64,000 nt of DNA from Salminus brasiliensis (GCF_030463535.1 NC_132893.1:25818282-25882281), one strand, 5' to 3'. Shown: positions 50,355 to 63,690, counted from the stretch's first letter. Translations and numbers: made by a program. The notes: generated by a model not told the origin, from the letters alone.

Positions 50355-52809
50355 ATGTCTTTGGAGAGCTCTTCAGACCTGGCCAACGAGAACACCTGTT
50401 TGCCCCCCTCGCTGAACCTCGACCTGCGCTGCCCCCACAGCGCTCTTCAAGACGCAGAGTTAGGCAAAGTTAAGGGCTCCTGTACCTCCTCTCCCAAGAG
50501 CCGCCGTATCTACGCCAGCACCACCCCGTCCCAGCTTCTCAACGGCATCATGGGTGGACTGGATGATGATGATGCTTCCCTCCAGCATCGTGAGGAAGAG
50601 TGGGCCAGAAATCAAGAGAACGAGCAGGGTCACCCTGTCCCAGGAAGCAATGCCAAGTGGATGAAGGAAGGCCAGAACCAGCTGCGCAAAGTAGCAGAGA
50701 AGCAGCAGGATCTAAACCGAAACCCAGACCAGAACCTTAACCTGGTGGAAAATGAAAACGAAAATGAGAGCCCAGACATGAACCCAAACCAGAACTCCAT
50801 GCTTGGGGTGCAAGAGAGCGACGTGGAGAATAATAAGACCCTGGAGGTCCTATGCTCTGACGTAGATGTTAGGAACACCGCCAACGAACCCATTCTGATT
50901 GATACCTCGGAGGCCCCCAGAGGCAAGAAACAAGAGAATGAGGAGGAGGAGGAAGAGAAGGAAGAAGAAGAAGAAGAAGAGGAGGAGGAAGAGGAGGAGG
51001 AGGAGAACTTCCCTCCTGACAGTGGAGAGAAGGACACAGACTCCTCTGAGACACAGAGCAGCAGTGAGTCGAGGAAAGACAGCGAAGGCGGAGGCAGGAA
51101 CACATGCTTACTGTTCAGCAAGAATGGAGCCAGTGATGAGGACTCCAGCTGTATGTCTTTGTCCCAGGGGAGCACTGCCAACAGCACCCCTGATGGAGAT
51201 CCAGGTAGCGTGTTTTAAACTGTATTACACTGGTCTTTACTGTTATACTACAAAAAAAACTTAATAGTCTACATATTTAATAAAGATTAGGCTCTGACTT
51301 GCAGTTGATGCATTGGGATGTGGTTCTTGCTGTAGCCTTATTATTTCAATGTCTGTGGCTAATAATGTCTTACAACAACAAGATAACTATAATATATACT
51401 TTTGTATAAAATGTTTAAATTAATAAACAATAATTAAACTCCTTTGTTATGAAATTGGAAATTTGCTTAAATGTGGATTATCAAAGTAATCAGAGGCTTC
51501 TACATTTGTACTTACTCTGTGTTTATGTTGTTTTAATGCCACCCCCACTACCATCTGGTGTGACTATTAGAGTCTTATTGGGACCGCAGCGCGTTTGAGA
51601 CAGACACAGACCTGCCAGCCGGTTGGATGCGTGTGCGGGATACCTCTGGGACCTACTACTGGCATATTCCTACAGGCACCACGCAGTGGGAGCCACCTTC
51701 TCCCCTAGAGGAAGGTGCAACCCCAGAGAGACCATCTAGCACATCCCCTGCCATTACCCCCTCTGAGGAGCCACAGGTAAAAAGCAGACGTTGATCTACG
51801 TTTTAATTATAATAGATGTTTTGGGAAAGAATATAATAATATCTGCAAATGCTGAAGAGATTTCTTAAATGACCTTCATGTAGTGTAGTACTAAATTACA
51901 GGGACTTGGATTAACACTGCAGATATTTATACTCCTCATCAGTTCCTCCAAAATTCAAAATCCAAGAGGGAAAAAAATTATGGTTTGATGTAAATATCCT
52001 ATGAATTAGCTGATGTTAAGTGTTAATCCCCTCTGCCTCATCACCCCTTAAAACACAATTTAAAACCATAACGTTTTAAAAATGTAAATCAAAAATCAAC
52101 CTTTAATTAAAAATGGATGTAGCAGAAAGGGATTTCATTTGGATGATGCACGGAGCACCGTTGTTTGCACGCACACGCAGCTAGCTGAAGAGGGGGAGTG
52201 CACTCGCGTCCATTGCCGCATCGAAGCAGTGTAAATGCTACGTGAATGGGTTGTACTGATGTTTAATTATCAGTGGAGAGAACATTCTAGCACCAAACTG
52301 TTGGACCCAGAGTGCTTACTTTTTCATTCTGCCTCTGATATTTTGATTCTGTGTCAAGCCTAAAGCATGTGGTTTTGTATTTAGATTACATGGAATGGCG
52401 TATCTCGTCAAAATAGATTCAACGATGAACTGTGGAAGGTGGGTGGATTATATTTCAGCTGGCTTTGGTTATACAGTGTGGCAATTTAATGCGCTTTACT
52501 TTAATATTTAAAGGCTTACATTTGATTTAGATTTTCTTCTTGTTTATGCTGTTTTAGGAAGACGATGTAACTTCTGATCAGAGTCTGAAGGATTTTGAAG
52601 GGGCTACACTGCGCTATGCCTCCATCAACCTCAGGTGTGCCTTGTTTCATTTAAGAGTAGCCCTGTGTGAAAGATCTGCAGGGTCAGTCAAATCTATAAT
52701 GTCTATTATAGGCTCTTTTGAAGAAAGGAGTTGATTAATTTTACCGTTACCACCCATAGTGACCACAGCTTAGCAGCTCACAGTACAACACAATTATCAC
52801 AGCAAAATA

Positions 52810-52888
<79 letters not shown>

Positions 52889-55800
52889 GGTGGTACATGA
52901 TATGGAATAAAGTATTGGGATACACCTCATTAAATCAGGTGTTTCGTTCTGTCCCATTGCCATAGGTGTATAAAATCAAGCCCCTAGCCACGCAGTGTGC
53001 CTTTACACACATCTGTGAAAGAATTGGTCTTTCTAAAGAGCTCATTGATTCCACCATGTTTCTGTAATAGGATGCCACCATTGCAACAAGTCAGTTTGTG
53101 ATTCCACCATCGACTGTAAGGGATATTATTGAAAAGTGGAAGCATTTAGAAACCACAGCAACTCCGCCACAAAGTGTCAGACCACGTAAAGTTACAGAGC
53201 GGGGTTGCAGAGTGCCAAGCCGCCAACACTCTGCTGACTCAATAACTTTCCAGTCCTGCTGTTAGAACTGCTGCCATTTTTACTATTTGATGAACCATAT
53301 TGGATTCTCATTCTAGGATGCTTTTCTCTCACTGTTTATTACCAGTTGTTCCCAGTCAGAAGGAGAAGAGAAGCCAAATTCGTACAGCACTGACGTAGAG
53401 GCCAAGGTATGGAGCAAATTATTAACATATGATGAGTATGCACACCTCAAATACATCTGAGAACTCTACATTACTGCAAGTCATTGACCGTCTATCATGC
53501 TTTTGTAGTGCTTTGCTGTGCGATCTCTGGGATGGGTGGAGATCTCTGAAGAGGAGATGGCACCTGGAAAAAGCAGCATTGCCGTCAATAACTGTATAAG
53601 GCAGCTGTCTTACCACAAACACAACCTGCATGACACTGTTGGCATCTGGGGAGAGGTATGTGTGTTCTTATTCCATAAAAGAGACATTGAGATGCCTTAG
53701 TTGTGGTAGTTGGTCACGTTTGGTTGTGTTTACCAGGGAAAAGACATGCTTCTGGTGCTGGAGAATGAGATGCTGAATTTGATTGATCCCCTGGGACAGA
53801 CTCTACTCCACACTCAACCTATTGTCAGCATCCGTGTGTGGGGTGTTGGCAGGGACAACGGCAGGTCAGTCTGATATCCGAGCCTCAGTTTTTAAACATA
53901 CAAACAAAGGAGAGGAGATGAAAATCTAATGTTTTGGAATTGTTGGATGCTGAATGCTTAACTGGTATACCTATCCACAGGTTTTTAGCTCACTAAAGGC
54001 TGACTTATTATTTAGTGCAGACGCACATGGATGCATCTGTGAGTTTCAGCATGTTATATATGTAGGTGTCTGCCAACGCACTGGCATGTAATGAGAACAT
54101 GTACTCTATGGGTCATACGCACTGCATTGTTTTTGTAATATTTAGAGGATGAGTCATATAAATATGATGCTTGTACTGCTCCATGTTGAGCACAAGTTCT
54201 GGCTGGTGTACAGTTCCATTCCTGAGGATCAGTCCATTCTGAGCATTACCAAAGAGCCAATCAGCCCTTGTTTGATGCACAACTCCACAGATATACACGA
54301 CATACTTAAAAATAATAATAATAAAGGTTCCAAATTGATTTATTTTCAGAATTTTTAAACCAGTCAATTGATTCATGGAGGAAATAATCAGCAGATAAAT
54401 CTATAATAAAACGAATCATTAGTTAGATACAAAATGGTTCAGGAAGCCTCCTCGTCATGTGTAGCTATGTTTATTTTATCCAAAAGGAAGACTTTCTACA
54501 TAAGCTTCCATTATAAAATAGATAAAATCATAAGCCTTCGTTTTTCATTCCTTTAGGGCCACTATATCACATAATAATAAAAAAACTAATAGTCAGGAGG
54601 AGGAAGAAAACTTCTTACTGTATACATACTGTATACTTTCAGAGATGGCTATCATGCCATTAAACTCTCATACTGTTGCAACTCCACACATGATCCTCTT
54701 TGTAGCCTGACCCAGATATGCAGATGTGCGTCTGTGCAGAGGCATAAGTCAGCCTTAAGAGTGCAAGTGATTTACATTGCTTCTATTAATGTTTAGTGTT
54801 GTTTTCTGAAGGCCTGCTCCTTTTGCAGTTTGCTGTTCTAAACAATAATACTAAAATGTCTAACTATGCCATGTACTACTCAGGGTTAGTCATGTTGCTT
54901 TTGCCCCTTATTTTTAAATATGATTTGTTTTATTAGAAATTATCCCTTTTCTCACTAACACCATGTTGAGGCTGAGCTCCTATAAGTAATTCTGTGAGAT
55001 TTGCAGTGGTGGGAAACTGGGACAGTTCTAACCTAATAAACTCAGCTCATCAAAGTTGGTAGATAAAGTAAAGGTAGTAAAGCCACCACTGGCTTGCAGT
55101 GCTCCAGGGTATTTGCATTCTCAGTAACCATGCTTTTTGTTGCACTTTTAAGTTTTACTTGTGTAGTTAAACAGTAGCTGCATAAGTAATATACGTGTTG
55201 CTGCATAAACAATGTTGCTTTACAAGCATGCTTTGTTTGATTTTACGTTGACCTGCTAGACTAAGCTGTTCTTTTGTTGTGCTCCCTCTTTTGTTTGCTA
55301 TTCAAACCTTGTTTGATTTCTCTCTTTGCTGCTGCATTTTGGGACTCAGGGAGAGGTAGTGTATTGCTATTATTGTGCACGATTTTTCATTATATGTGGT
55401 TGTCATGACCGTATGCTGCCACAGCTCATTTTCACCCCTCCAGTCTCATTTTTATAGTAGTCTTACTGCTGTATTAGATGTTCATTATTGTATTGGTTAT
55501 TTAAACATTATATACAGTCATTGGGGGTTAAAAAATGTCATTGTAGACTCTTAAACATGATCTTTACATTTATTTAATTTTCAACATTATGAAATAGTAG
55601 CGTTCTCCATTTCATTTCCATTTCCTGCTTGTGCTTTTCTCCATAGCCATCTGTCTACTTTCATCCTAGGCACTCAGATATACTTTCATGTACTCAAGCA
55701 GTTTATCACGTTTACGTTTATTTCTCACCCCAGGGACTTTGCATACGTGGCTCGCGACAAGCTGACCCATGTTCTGAAGTGTCATGTGTTCCGATGCGAC

Positions 55801-57755
55801 ACTCCTGCCAAGAACATTGCCACCAGCATGCATGACATCTGTTCCAAGGTAACCGTATATCTGCTGTTGAGTGAGCATTAATTATGCAATGCGATTACTT
55901 GAAATGCGTAACTGTAGTCCTCAAAACAATTCTCTCTGAGATTTTTATTAAAAGCAGCAGAATTATGTTCTTCACAATATTATATGCGCTTCATAGTTTG
56001 ATACCAGATAGAGGACTTTCTATGGATATGGGTTCCATTTGATTCAGTTTTTCAGTTTCATTCAAATTTGTCTAATTTGGACTGACCTGGATCTTTCTGC
56101 AGATTATGGCCCAGAGGAAGACCTCAAAGTCAAGTCTGAACAGGCTCAACATTGACCCGTCCAAACTAGTGGATCTCCCATTTCAGGGTAGGCTGTCAAA
56201 ATCATGATACTAAGCCAGATTCATTTCATGTAACATCATGGCAGCTCAAAATGTTCAAATCTCAAACATAATAAACACAATTCTTAGCTTATTTTGGTCT
56301 CATGCATCCACATTTTAACACACTTTCAGAGTTCCCAGCACCAAAGAATGAGCTGGTCCAGCGTTTCCAGGTGCGCTACCTTGGTAATGTGCCGGTGGCA
56401 AAGCCAGTAGGTAAGGATCTTGGTTTTATGTGGCTCTTTGTGGAAACTGTTGATTGCTGTGCCAGTGCTTTTTCTGTTCTGCCAGAGATGCAGGCTTGTC
56501 ACCTTGTCATGATTGCTTAGGAAGATGGTTTGGCTTGGGGGTATTTTCTGACTCAACCTCAGGGCAATGTGGTCTTTTCAAACCATGTTACTAAAATTGT
56601 AGGTCTTGCTAAGACTTGTTCTGCTGCTCAAACATTTAAGGGGTAAACCCTGATGCAATAACTGTAACAGTTGTTTGAGCGCATTGCTTTAATTGTCCAC
56701 ATTTTGAGAAAAGATGCCCTCAGCATCGGATCGTTTTTACTTTTCTAACAGTAACCCCTGACAGTTTATGACCTTTTCCACAACAATCTGGTGTGATCCC
56801 AGTGATGACAATTTTTTTCCCCTCTTCTACGAATTAAAGTGGCTAGGTCATGTATTTTGGTAGCATCAACTTAGTCTTTGGATTTATGTAGTTATGTGTT
56901 ACTGAACATGATTTGTACTGTGGATGTGCTTCATGTAGGCATGGACATTGTTAATTCTGCCTTGGAGACTGCCCTTGGTGCCAAAGATAAATGGACCTCA
57001 GTGACTGTGAATGTGGCATCTGCTACTCTTACTATCCTTGTTTCAGATGTGAGTACTATACATGGCACTTACTCCTTGTATATATATATTTTTTTACAAT
57101 GCCTTTGTCATCACTTTAACCAACTTTGTGTTAAGATATTAGCTTGTAATTTTTTTTTAAAGTAAAGATTTTTTTGAAGAAACACTTTCTTCCCTCTATC
57201 CCCCCCCCCTCCATTTGTGTGGGTGCAGACTGAGGAGGTTCTGTCAGAGTGTCGCGTTCGGTTCCTGTCATTTATGGGTGTGGGAAAGGATGTCCACACT
57301 TTTGCCTTCATCATGGCGGAAGGCCCTGGAGACTTCATCTGCCACATGTTCTGGTGTGAGCCCAATGCTGCCAGCCTGAGTGAGGCTGTGCAAGCTGCTT
57401 GTATGGTAAGACATAATGCTCTCATAATTGTCTACTGATCTATGTGACATTTCTAATTCTGTGAGATTTACAGGTGATGTGTAGTATGAAAAATAAAGTT
57501 GTTATAAAAATGTATGTCCCATTTGCCTTCATCATATATATAGCAGAAAGTGTCTGTTGTTGTGTGTCTAACTTTATATGTCTGTTGTGCCAGCTGAGGT
57601 ATCAGAAGTGTCTGGATGCAAGACCCCCTAGCACCACCTCATGCCTGCCAGGCCCTCCTGCAGACTCTGTGGCACGCAGGGTGGGCTCCAGTGTCAAGAA
57701 GGGCGTGCAGAGCCTGCTGGGCAGCTTCAAAAGATCTGGGGCCCAGACGCCCTAA
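50355..57755 (+). CDS. apbb1: Amyloid beta precursor protein-binding family B member 1 (Fe65)
   Basis: Adaptor that binds the APP intracellular domain and brings it together with Tip60 and other partners (known for FE65). Coding exons: 50355-51204, 51571-51776, 52385-52438, 52558-52634, 53346-53406, 53509-53655, 53737-53864, 55734-55848, 56103-56187, 56330-56410, 56939-57048, 57229-57405, 57594-57755; 2253 nt, 750 residues (human 710). Seen: [14 protein letters not shown] near the N-terminus, a Glu run (196-217), ASDEDSS before a WW domain at 298-326 (LPAGWM to QWEPP), PTB1 at about 417-546 and PTB2 at about 575-697 ([30 protein letters not shown]). The WW and tail details favour APBB1 over APBB2 or APBB3. 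The start is the ATG 19 nt into exon 2 (context GCCATGT); an in-frame ATG at 50307 lies in the intron. All junctions are GT-AG and in phase. Confidence 0.96.
50940..51005 (+). other. apbb1: Polyglutamate run in apbb1
   Basis: Twenty-two codons, 21 Glu and one Lys, written with mixed GAG and GAA (residues 196-217). Mammalian FE65 has an acidic stretch at the same place. The opposite strand reads as a Ser-rich frame, which is an artefact. Confidence 0.9.
51571..51776 (+). CDS. apbb1: apbb1 exon 3: WW domain
   Basis: Encodes the full WW domain: DLPAGWMRV, then [17 protein letters not shown], with both signature Trp (302 and 323) and the central aromatic block. It binds proline-rich partners such as Mena (known for FE65). 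Confidence 0.95.
52811..52886. repeat. (GT)n microsatellite, apbb1 intron 5
   Basis: About 37 consecutive GT units, pure enough to be polymorphic. Confidence 0.95.
52908..53250 (+). pseudogene. Tc1/mariner transposon 5' fragment
   Basis: Starts near tattgggatacacctcatt and continues into sequence that translates, with frame breaks, to the paired-type DNA-binding part of a Tc1-like transposase ([11 protein letters not shown] and RQHSADSIT around 53175-53250). It ends abruptly before the catalytic domain. It sits in apbb1 intron 5 after the GT microsatellite. Confidence 0.75.
53407..53508. other. apbb1: Short apbb1 intron 6
   Basis: A 102-bp intron between phase-0 exons, ending in ttttgtag. 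It is noted only because it leads directly into PTB1. Confidence 0.8.
53865..55733. other. apbb1: apbb1 intron 8 hosting the microexon
   Basis: A 1.87-kb intron within PTB1, between GlyArg and AspPheAla codons. It is AT-rich, with no repeats that I recognise, and contains the 6-nt microexon at 55350-55355. Confidence 0.75.
55350..55355 (+). CDS. apbb1: apbb1 6-nt neuronal-type microexon (Arg-Glu)
   Basis: GGAGAG is bounded by tttgggactcag and gtagtg. Flanking exon 8 ends in AG (phase 2) and exon 9 begins GGAC. Skipping gives GRDF; inclusion gives GRERDF, the exact residues of the neuron-specific mammalian FE65 form. Upstream lies a pyrimidine stretch and a TGCTGCTGC cluster at 55327-55335, matching the UGC motif that SRRM4 uses to activate neuronal microexons. 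Confidence 0.85.
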
Positions 57756-60360
57756 GAGAGTTCATCCCACCCACCTCTCTCCCCCCCCCCTCCCAGCACA
57801 TCCTCCACCTGCCTGCTGCCTCTCTGGGATTTCAAACGGAGGGCACTGCAGGCTTTCATCAAACCTGGAACACACATTTCACTTCTCCTGACCTCTTTTG
57901 AGGAGCTCAGGTTTCCCCTTTATCTCTGCATTTCTGTGTTGTATGAGTGAGAGAGTGAGTGTGAGAGAAAAGGAGAGATGTGAGGAGGAACATATTAAAT
58001 TATAGTGTGAGACGAGACTGAGTTTCACAAAGCAACACTAGTTCACGCTTTGGTCTGGATAGGTAGTACTGCGTATTCAGTGTAACAGTGCTTACTAAGC
58101 AGTTGTACATTTTGAGGTTGTGTGTTTTGAATATCTACCATATGCGAAGTCTGTCACCTTTAAAAACTGGACCAAAATTGTTTACTGTAATTATAGATAC
58201 CCGAGTGTGCACATCTCGAGAGTAACACGGTATGTACACCGTTTAAAAACACTGAAACTAGCAACAAGCAACACTAATGTAAAGTTGGGTACTATTAATG
58301 TACTGTAACACTGCTATTGTCCTAGATTTTCCCCTCTTTTGATATCAAAATGTCATATGAGACGGTATGGAGATTTGAAGGGAATCGATCAGGTTCCCTG
58401 ACGCTGTGTGCATATTTTCCGTTAACACTTACGCTGTCGGTAGATCACAATACTTTTTTTACGCGTTTACTGTAACTGACAGGTGTCCTGTGATTTGAAT
58501 GCAGTCACTGAGCAGGGCCCCGCACATGGCATGTTACTTTTACCTCTGCTGCCGAATACGGAGTTTGACCCGTACCTGACACATCTGAGTGGAATTATTT
58601 AAGCAGATTATTTATATTCTTTTGTGAAATAGCATTAATTGATCGTAGTCTTCCAAAAGGAACCAACTCACTGGAGAGCTCCTGGATATTTCACTAGTCT
58701 AGATGGGCATTAGTGACTTACGCTATGTTTTGAAATTTATATTGAATTATTTTTGGTTTGGGTTTTTTCCCCCTAGTATTTCAAGTTGTGTTTTCAGTGT
58801 AATGTTGTCTTTTGTTAATTTTCCCCTGCTTGGTGGAAATTCTGTTTTTAGACACACACAAGGTCTCACCACTATGTGGTTTCTGGCAAAGGAGGGACTC
58901 TACTCTAAATGTGCAACGATATTGACTCTAAAAAACGGAATCTCAAGCTCTCGCTAAGGGATTTAAGAGTTAGCCCAGTCTGGTCTTTTTTTAAGGAATC
59001 TGATATAGAGAGTATATAAAATAGATTTGAACTCTGTCAGATCTAGGAACATGATTCAGCATGATTGTGCTAGTGTGGTGATCTGCAGGTAGAGGGCGCT
59101 CTCTGCATTTTCTTTTTCATTTGTCTGACTGTTGGATTGTACAACACTGGCGGGCCCATGGCTTCACTGGCTTCCTTGTGACTCGTCATGTGAATGTTCG
59201 AACAAAAAGAAGGATTTTGACACTTCAGAGAGCTGTGTGTCACTGATTGTCTTGTACATGCACATTGTAATATACTGCACCATGTGTTGCCTCATAGTTA
59301 GGCTATGAAAACCATTAACAGCCATTCACAGATGTCATGCTCTACAATTATTCACTAAATGTTACTGTATATATTGAAACTAATATAGTAATAGTAGCAG
59401 AATGCACCCCTATCCAGTAGCATATTTCTTTGAATACCATCTTACAGTTTGTGTTTACTGTACTCCTCCCTGAAATAGACTCATTCTAAAATGCCCTTTT
59501 TTTTTGGTTTGTTTTACACTCCAGCTGCAATGCAGAAGAAGAGCCTTAGCTTGTAGCTCAGCTGCTAAAGTGAGGAATATAGACCTGGTTTAAGCCTAAA
59601 ATGAATGAAAATGAATGGAAGTTGTTTAGAAGGAACTGGATTTTTATTCCCCCCCCCCCCCCCCCTTCCTTTCATACTCCCCCTGTCGCAGAGTAACTCG
59701 CGCTGCATTTGCTCTACTAAACAAAATTGTGTATGTGATTGTGTCTCACAGCATTTTGTGTATATAATGTAAGGATCTTCGTTCAAAATGCACTCTGAAG
59801 ACCGTAGATCTAGATCACTTTGTGTGATAGCAGAACAAAAAAAGAAACGGAGGTTGTTGCCAACATGGAATAATATCTGTGTATTGTATCTCGTAAAAGG
59901 AATGTCAATGTTAGGTGCTTGTAATCCATCCAGTTTAGGAAAATATCATCTTTTCTCACGTAAAAGAATACACTGAGGAATGAATGAGCGCACACAGATG
60001 ACATCATAACCAGCCTGCCTATCAACTTCTTCATATTCCTCTATGCATAATCAAACCATCTGTGAGTTATACGAGTAGGAGGTACATGCTAGGACATTTT
60101 GTTATCTGTAATATGCAGATATTATTCAAACGGTCCTGTTGGTCCTCCCTGGTGTGTTTCCCTAGACTGTAAGAATGCTTTTTAGTTTAACTGACGGGAG
60201 TGGTGCAAGAGAGATTGCTTTTTCCTTTTTTTATTATTATTATTGTAATTGCTTGTTTTGAATTACTTTCTAAAATGTACATTAGGTGTTATGTATTTGT
60301 ATATACATGTATATTAATATGATGTGTCACTGGGCAAAATAAAATGTTAATGTCCGTTTC
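57756..60360 (+). other. apbb1: apbb1 3' UTR
   Basis: About 2.6 kb with C-runs at 57781-57790 and 59650-59664 and GA-rich stretches near 57945-57985. AATAAA at 60338-60343 followed by tgttctggtgtttt marks a likely poly(A) site near 60360. Open frames within are not conserved proteins. Confidence 0.65.
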
Positions 60361-61370
60361 CATGTCTTCATGTTCTGGTGTTTTAAGTTACTTTTTAAAC
60401 ATAGAAGTAAAATAATCCTAATTTAGGTTCAGTAATCAACTGTATTTGGACACTTCTTTTGAATCTATGCAATCCAAGAGAACATCAGGGCTATATTTGG
60501 GTAATCCCAGAATCTTCTTATAATATACAGAAGGAGTGAACACGCTGAGAGCACTTTAGAAACCATTTAGTTTACTCTGGTCTAGTTGCGTGGAAATGAA
60601 TTGAGCATAGGAAAGATTTTCTTCCCCCAAAGAAAAGTTCCGTTCAAAATGCAGCTTAGACCAAGCAGGACTAAGGACCCTGTTTAAACAATTTTTAGGC
60701 CGTGTGATTGCGTCTTTCCTGTTGAAACGATGGGAAAAATATGCCTTGCGCGGCTCGCAGTTTAACTACAGGGAAATGGACAGTGTAAAGGGAAACAATA
60801 AGGAACAACTGATTTTACCCAACTAACCTTACTAGCTGAGCACTTTTAAATGTTTCTGGCAACAAAAGTATGCAGAAGCTAGCTGATATAGACCTCTTAG
60901 GATAATGCCAAGGGCTTTATACAGTGATAAAATGGCTGAATGACACTGTGGTGGCTGATGTGGTCTGGAAGTCATATGATCTAGCTAGGTTAGCTAACTT
61001 CTATAGCTTTTGCATTAAATTCACATGAATGTACCAAAAAAAATCATACTTTTTTAAGCAAATTTACATTTGGAGCTAATATTTAAATTTGATATAATAT
61101 AAAATGAAAACACTTATGGATAGTGAATTACTAAGTTGATCACAAAGGTTATTTACATTAAGGACACCAGACATATCTTGGACTGTAAAGCTTCACTTTT
61201 GATGCAATATATATTGTAATATTTAGTTTTTGTTAGGTTTGGTAAGTTACATGAGAATCAGTATCCATGATATGCTAAGGAAAATGTGTAATAATAGAAG
61301 TTAATATAATACAATCAAGCAATACAATAGAATATTACCATATTACCCATTCCTGATGTGTGATAATATA
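60361..61370. other. Intergenic, no gene seen
   Basis: AT-rich DNA after the apbb1 poly(A) site with no recognised features. Confidence 0.5.

Positions 61371-61371
<1 letters not shown>

Positions 61372-61444
<73 letters not shown>
61372..61444. repeat. CA then TA microsatellite
   Basis: A (CA)n run passing into about 28 TA units. Confidence 0.95.
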
Positions 61445-61447
<3 letters not shown>

Positions 61448-61599
61448 CACACATTGTTAACAGGTCAGAGTATATTTAGGCACATCTTATATTTAGGCAC
61501 ATCTTCAGTGGATGCTTAAATGCAGTACAAATCTATTTATTTTTATTGAACTGATTCCATTAATCAAGCTTTATAAAAATCACACATATATATCCAGTT

Positions 61600-62110
61600 T
61601 GTACATTTGAATCTGATGAACCCAGCTAATGAATATGAATGTAGTGTGAGTTATTGTGATAATCGTCATGTGTGTATTGCAATTTAAAAACGAGCAAAGC
61701 TGTTCATGTCTTGGGTTGCCTCAATTTACATATTAGAGTAAATATTCAAGCTTGATGAATATGCATGAGTCCAAATCAATAAAACAAAACCAACAGGACC
61801 ATCATCCCTCCCCCATGTTCCAAGTGGTTAATATTCAGATAGCGTGTGGCATGCTGACGTGGAGGTAAATATATTCTCATGTAAATATGCTGTTTTCAGT
61901 TGACACAGTTGGCAGATTACAAATTTCCATTTCCACACTCTCTTTGTGTGTTTTCTGCTTACCAAGGATTTGACGACCCGCAGCAGCCTCACTATTACAT
62001 ATCTGAGTCTCTTACCCATAGAAACTCCCTTCTTGTCAAACAGACTTGCATTTGCATTTGTTTGCAAATGACAGTGAGTTGTTAGTGTGTGTTTGAAATG
62101 CTTTATGTAT
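61600..62110. other. Candidate conserved non-coding element
   Basis: Unique-looking sequence rich in POU/homeodomain-type words: ATATGCATGA near 61758, TGTAAATATGC near 61880 and GCATTTGCATTTG at 62047-62059 followed by TTTGCAAAT. No open frame is recognised. Regulatory role is inferred only. Confidence 0.25.
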
Positions 62111-62527
62111 AACACACTCACTGGCTTATTCAGTAGATGGCATTTATGATCCTGTCTAGCTCGGCATACAGAACTCTACAGAAAGCTTTGCTAAATTAAT
62201 TCGGTTTATAATTAGATGGGTTTGTTTTGGTTTTGCTAAACCTTTTTCACCCAAGACCTTGGAAGAGGAGGGGGTGCTCTCACTCCATTGCTATCCCATT
62301 ATTTATAGATTAGACAGCATATTTACATACATAATTCCATATTCGGTTGTACTAAAAAACAAACAAACAAACAAAAAAACTGAGAAAATTTTCATTTCTA
62401 TAGGTCTGTACTACCTACACCATGTTTTACCATTACCTGTCCTCAAATACAAGCACTGATACTTCTGTCAAATAATGAATCAAGCAGAATTAGCTGTCCA
62501 TATAATTGCATGAGTAGTACAGACATA

Positions 62528-63050
62528 AACAACATGGACAGAAGTATTGGGACACCTCATTCATTGTTACGCCTGAAATCAGTGCCAATAAAATGAGTTT
62601 ATTCTGCTTTTGTTGGAGTAACTGTCTCCACTGTTTTGGGAAGAAGGCTTTCTGCTAGATCTTGGAGAACTGCTGTGAGAATTTGAATGCATTTAGAGAC
62701 AGGAGTGTTAGTGAGGTTAGGATGTTGGGATGCTCACCACCACCCCACCTCATCCGTAACTCCTCAACTCTCCAACTCATCCCAAACATATTGGATAAAG
62801 CATCACCATCATTACGGAGAACAAAGCTCCACTGCTCCACAGCTCAATAATAGGGGGCTTTATACCCCTCTAGCCCACAGCGGATCTTAGACAGGATGGC
62901 AATAGGTTTTCGGTTGGTCTGCTCCAGTGAGTCACATTTTATTGGCAGTTTTTTTATTCACAGGGGCTAGACAAGCTGTATGTGTGTGCATTTGCACAAC
63001 CTGTGTCAGCAATGGGTGCACCTTAAAGGACAAAAACCTATAGAACTGCG
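62528..63050 (+). mobile_element. Tc1/mariner-type non-autonomous element
   Basis: Opens with a tggacagaagtattgggac end and continues through ctccactgctccacagctca and gggctttatacccctctagc, the reverse complement of the 141-472 family interior. It closes near gtcagcaatgggtgcacc. Ends are eroded. Confidence 0.7.
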
Positions 63051-63690
63051 GGGGAACTTCTTAGTACTGTCATCATATGTCAGTATAGAAAAGGAAGTGT
63101 GATAGACTCTGGCCTCCTTCTTTTTATGCTCTCTTGATATCAAGCCAGATGTGTGACCAATTACAGTGCAGTATAGCTACTGTGACCTGTGTATCATAAA
63201 GAAATTAAAAGCAAATAATAAATGAATTGCTTCACAAATATAAGTGAGTAGTCTATTTGTCAAATGAATGACTTCATCTTATTCCTGTTTCCAACTTATC
63301 TTGTTTTTCTAGATTAAGTAGTGATCTGAGAGATACTGCTTAGGGGAGACAGGAGTTAAAAGGAACATTTTATAAAAACCCATCAGAGCGATCTGCTGTG
63401 ACTTTCTGAATGCTCTGTTTGTATAAAGCTGCAGTCACATTGCTTTGTGTACTGAGGAGCAGACACGACCAGATAAAAAGCCATGTTGATTGTTGGAGCT
63501 GAATTTCTGGATTTTAGTTGACCTGGTCCAGCTAGAAAAGATCTTTAAAAGATTAAAATCTAATCTCAGCAGCTGCTGTGCTTTGCTAAAGAATATTACA
63601 TAAATAGCAAATGCTAATTTTGAGTGGCTCTGGCTACTAGACCTACTAAATACAAACATACTGGTTTTCTAATATTTCTGTTAATCTAGG
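63051..63690. other. Intergenic, no gene seen
   Basis: No recognisable coding or repeat sequence up to the transposon-like stretch that follows. Confidence 0.45.

Noticed and set aside
50630-51187. 185-codon - strand frame with a long Ser run
   Set aside because: Antisense of apbb1 exon 2; the Ser run is the complement of the Glu codons.
50899-51264. + strand frame with an Arg/Lys-rich run
   Set aside because: Shifted frame of the same GAG/GAA repeat in apbb1 and crossing its splice donor.
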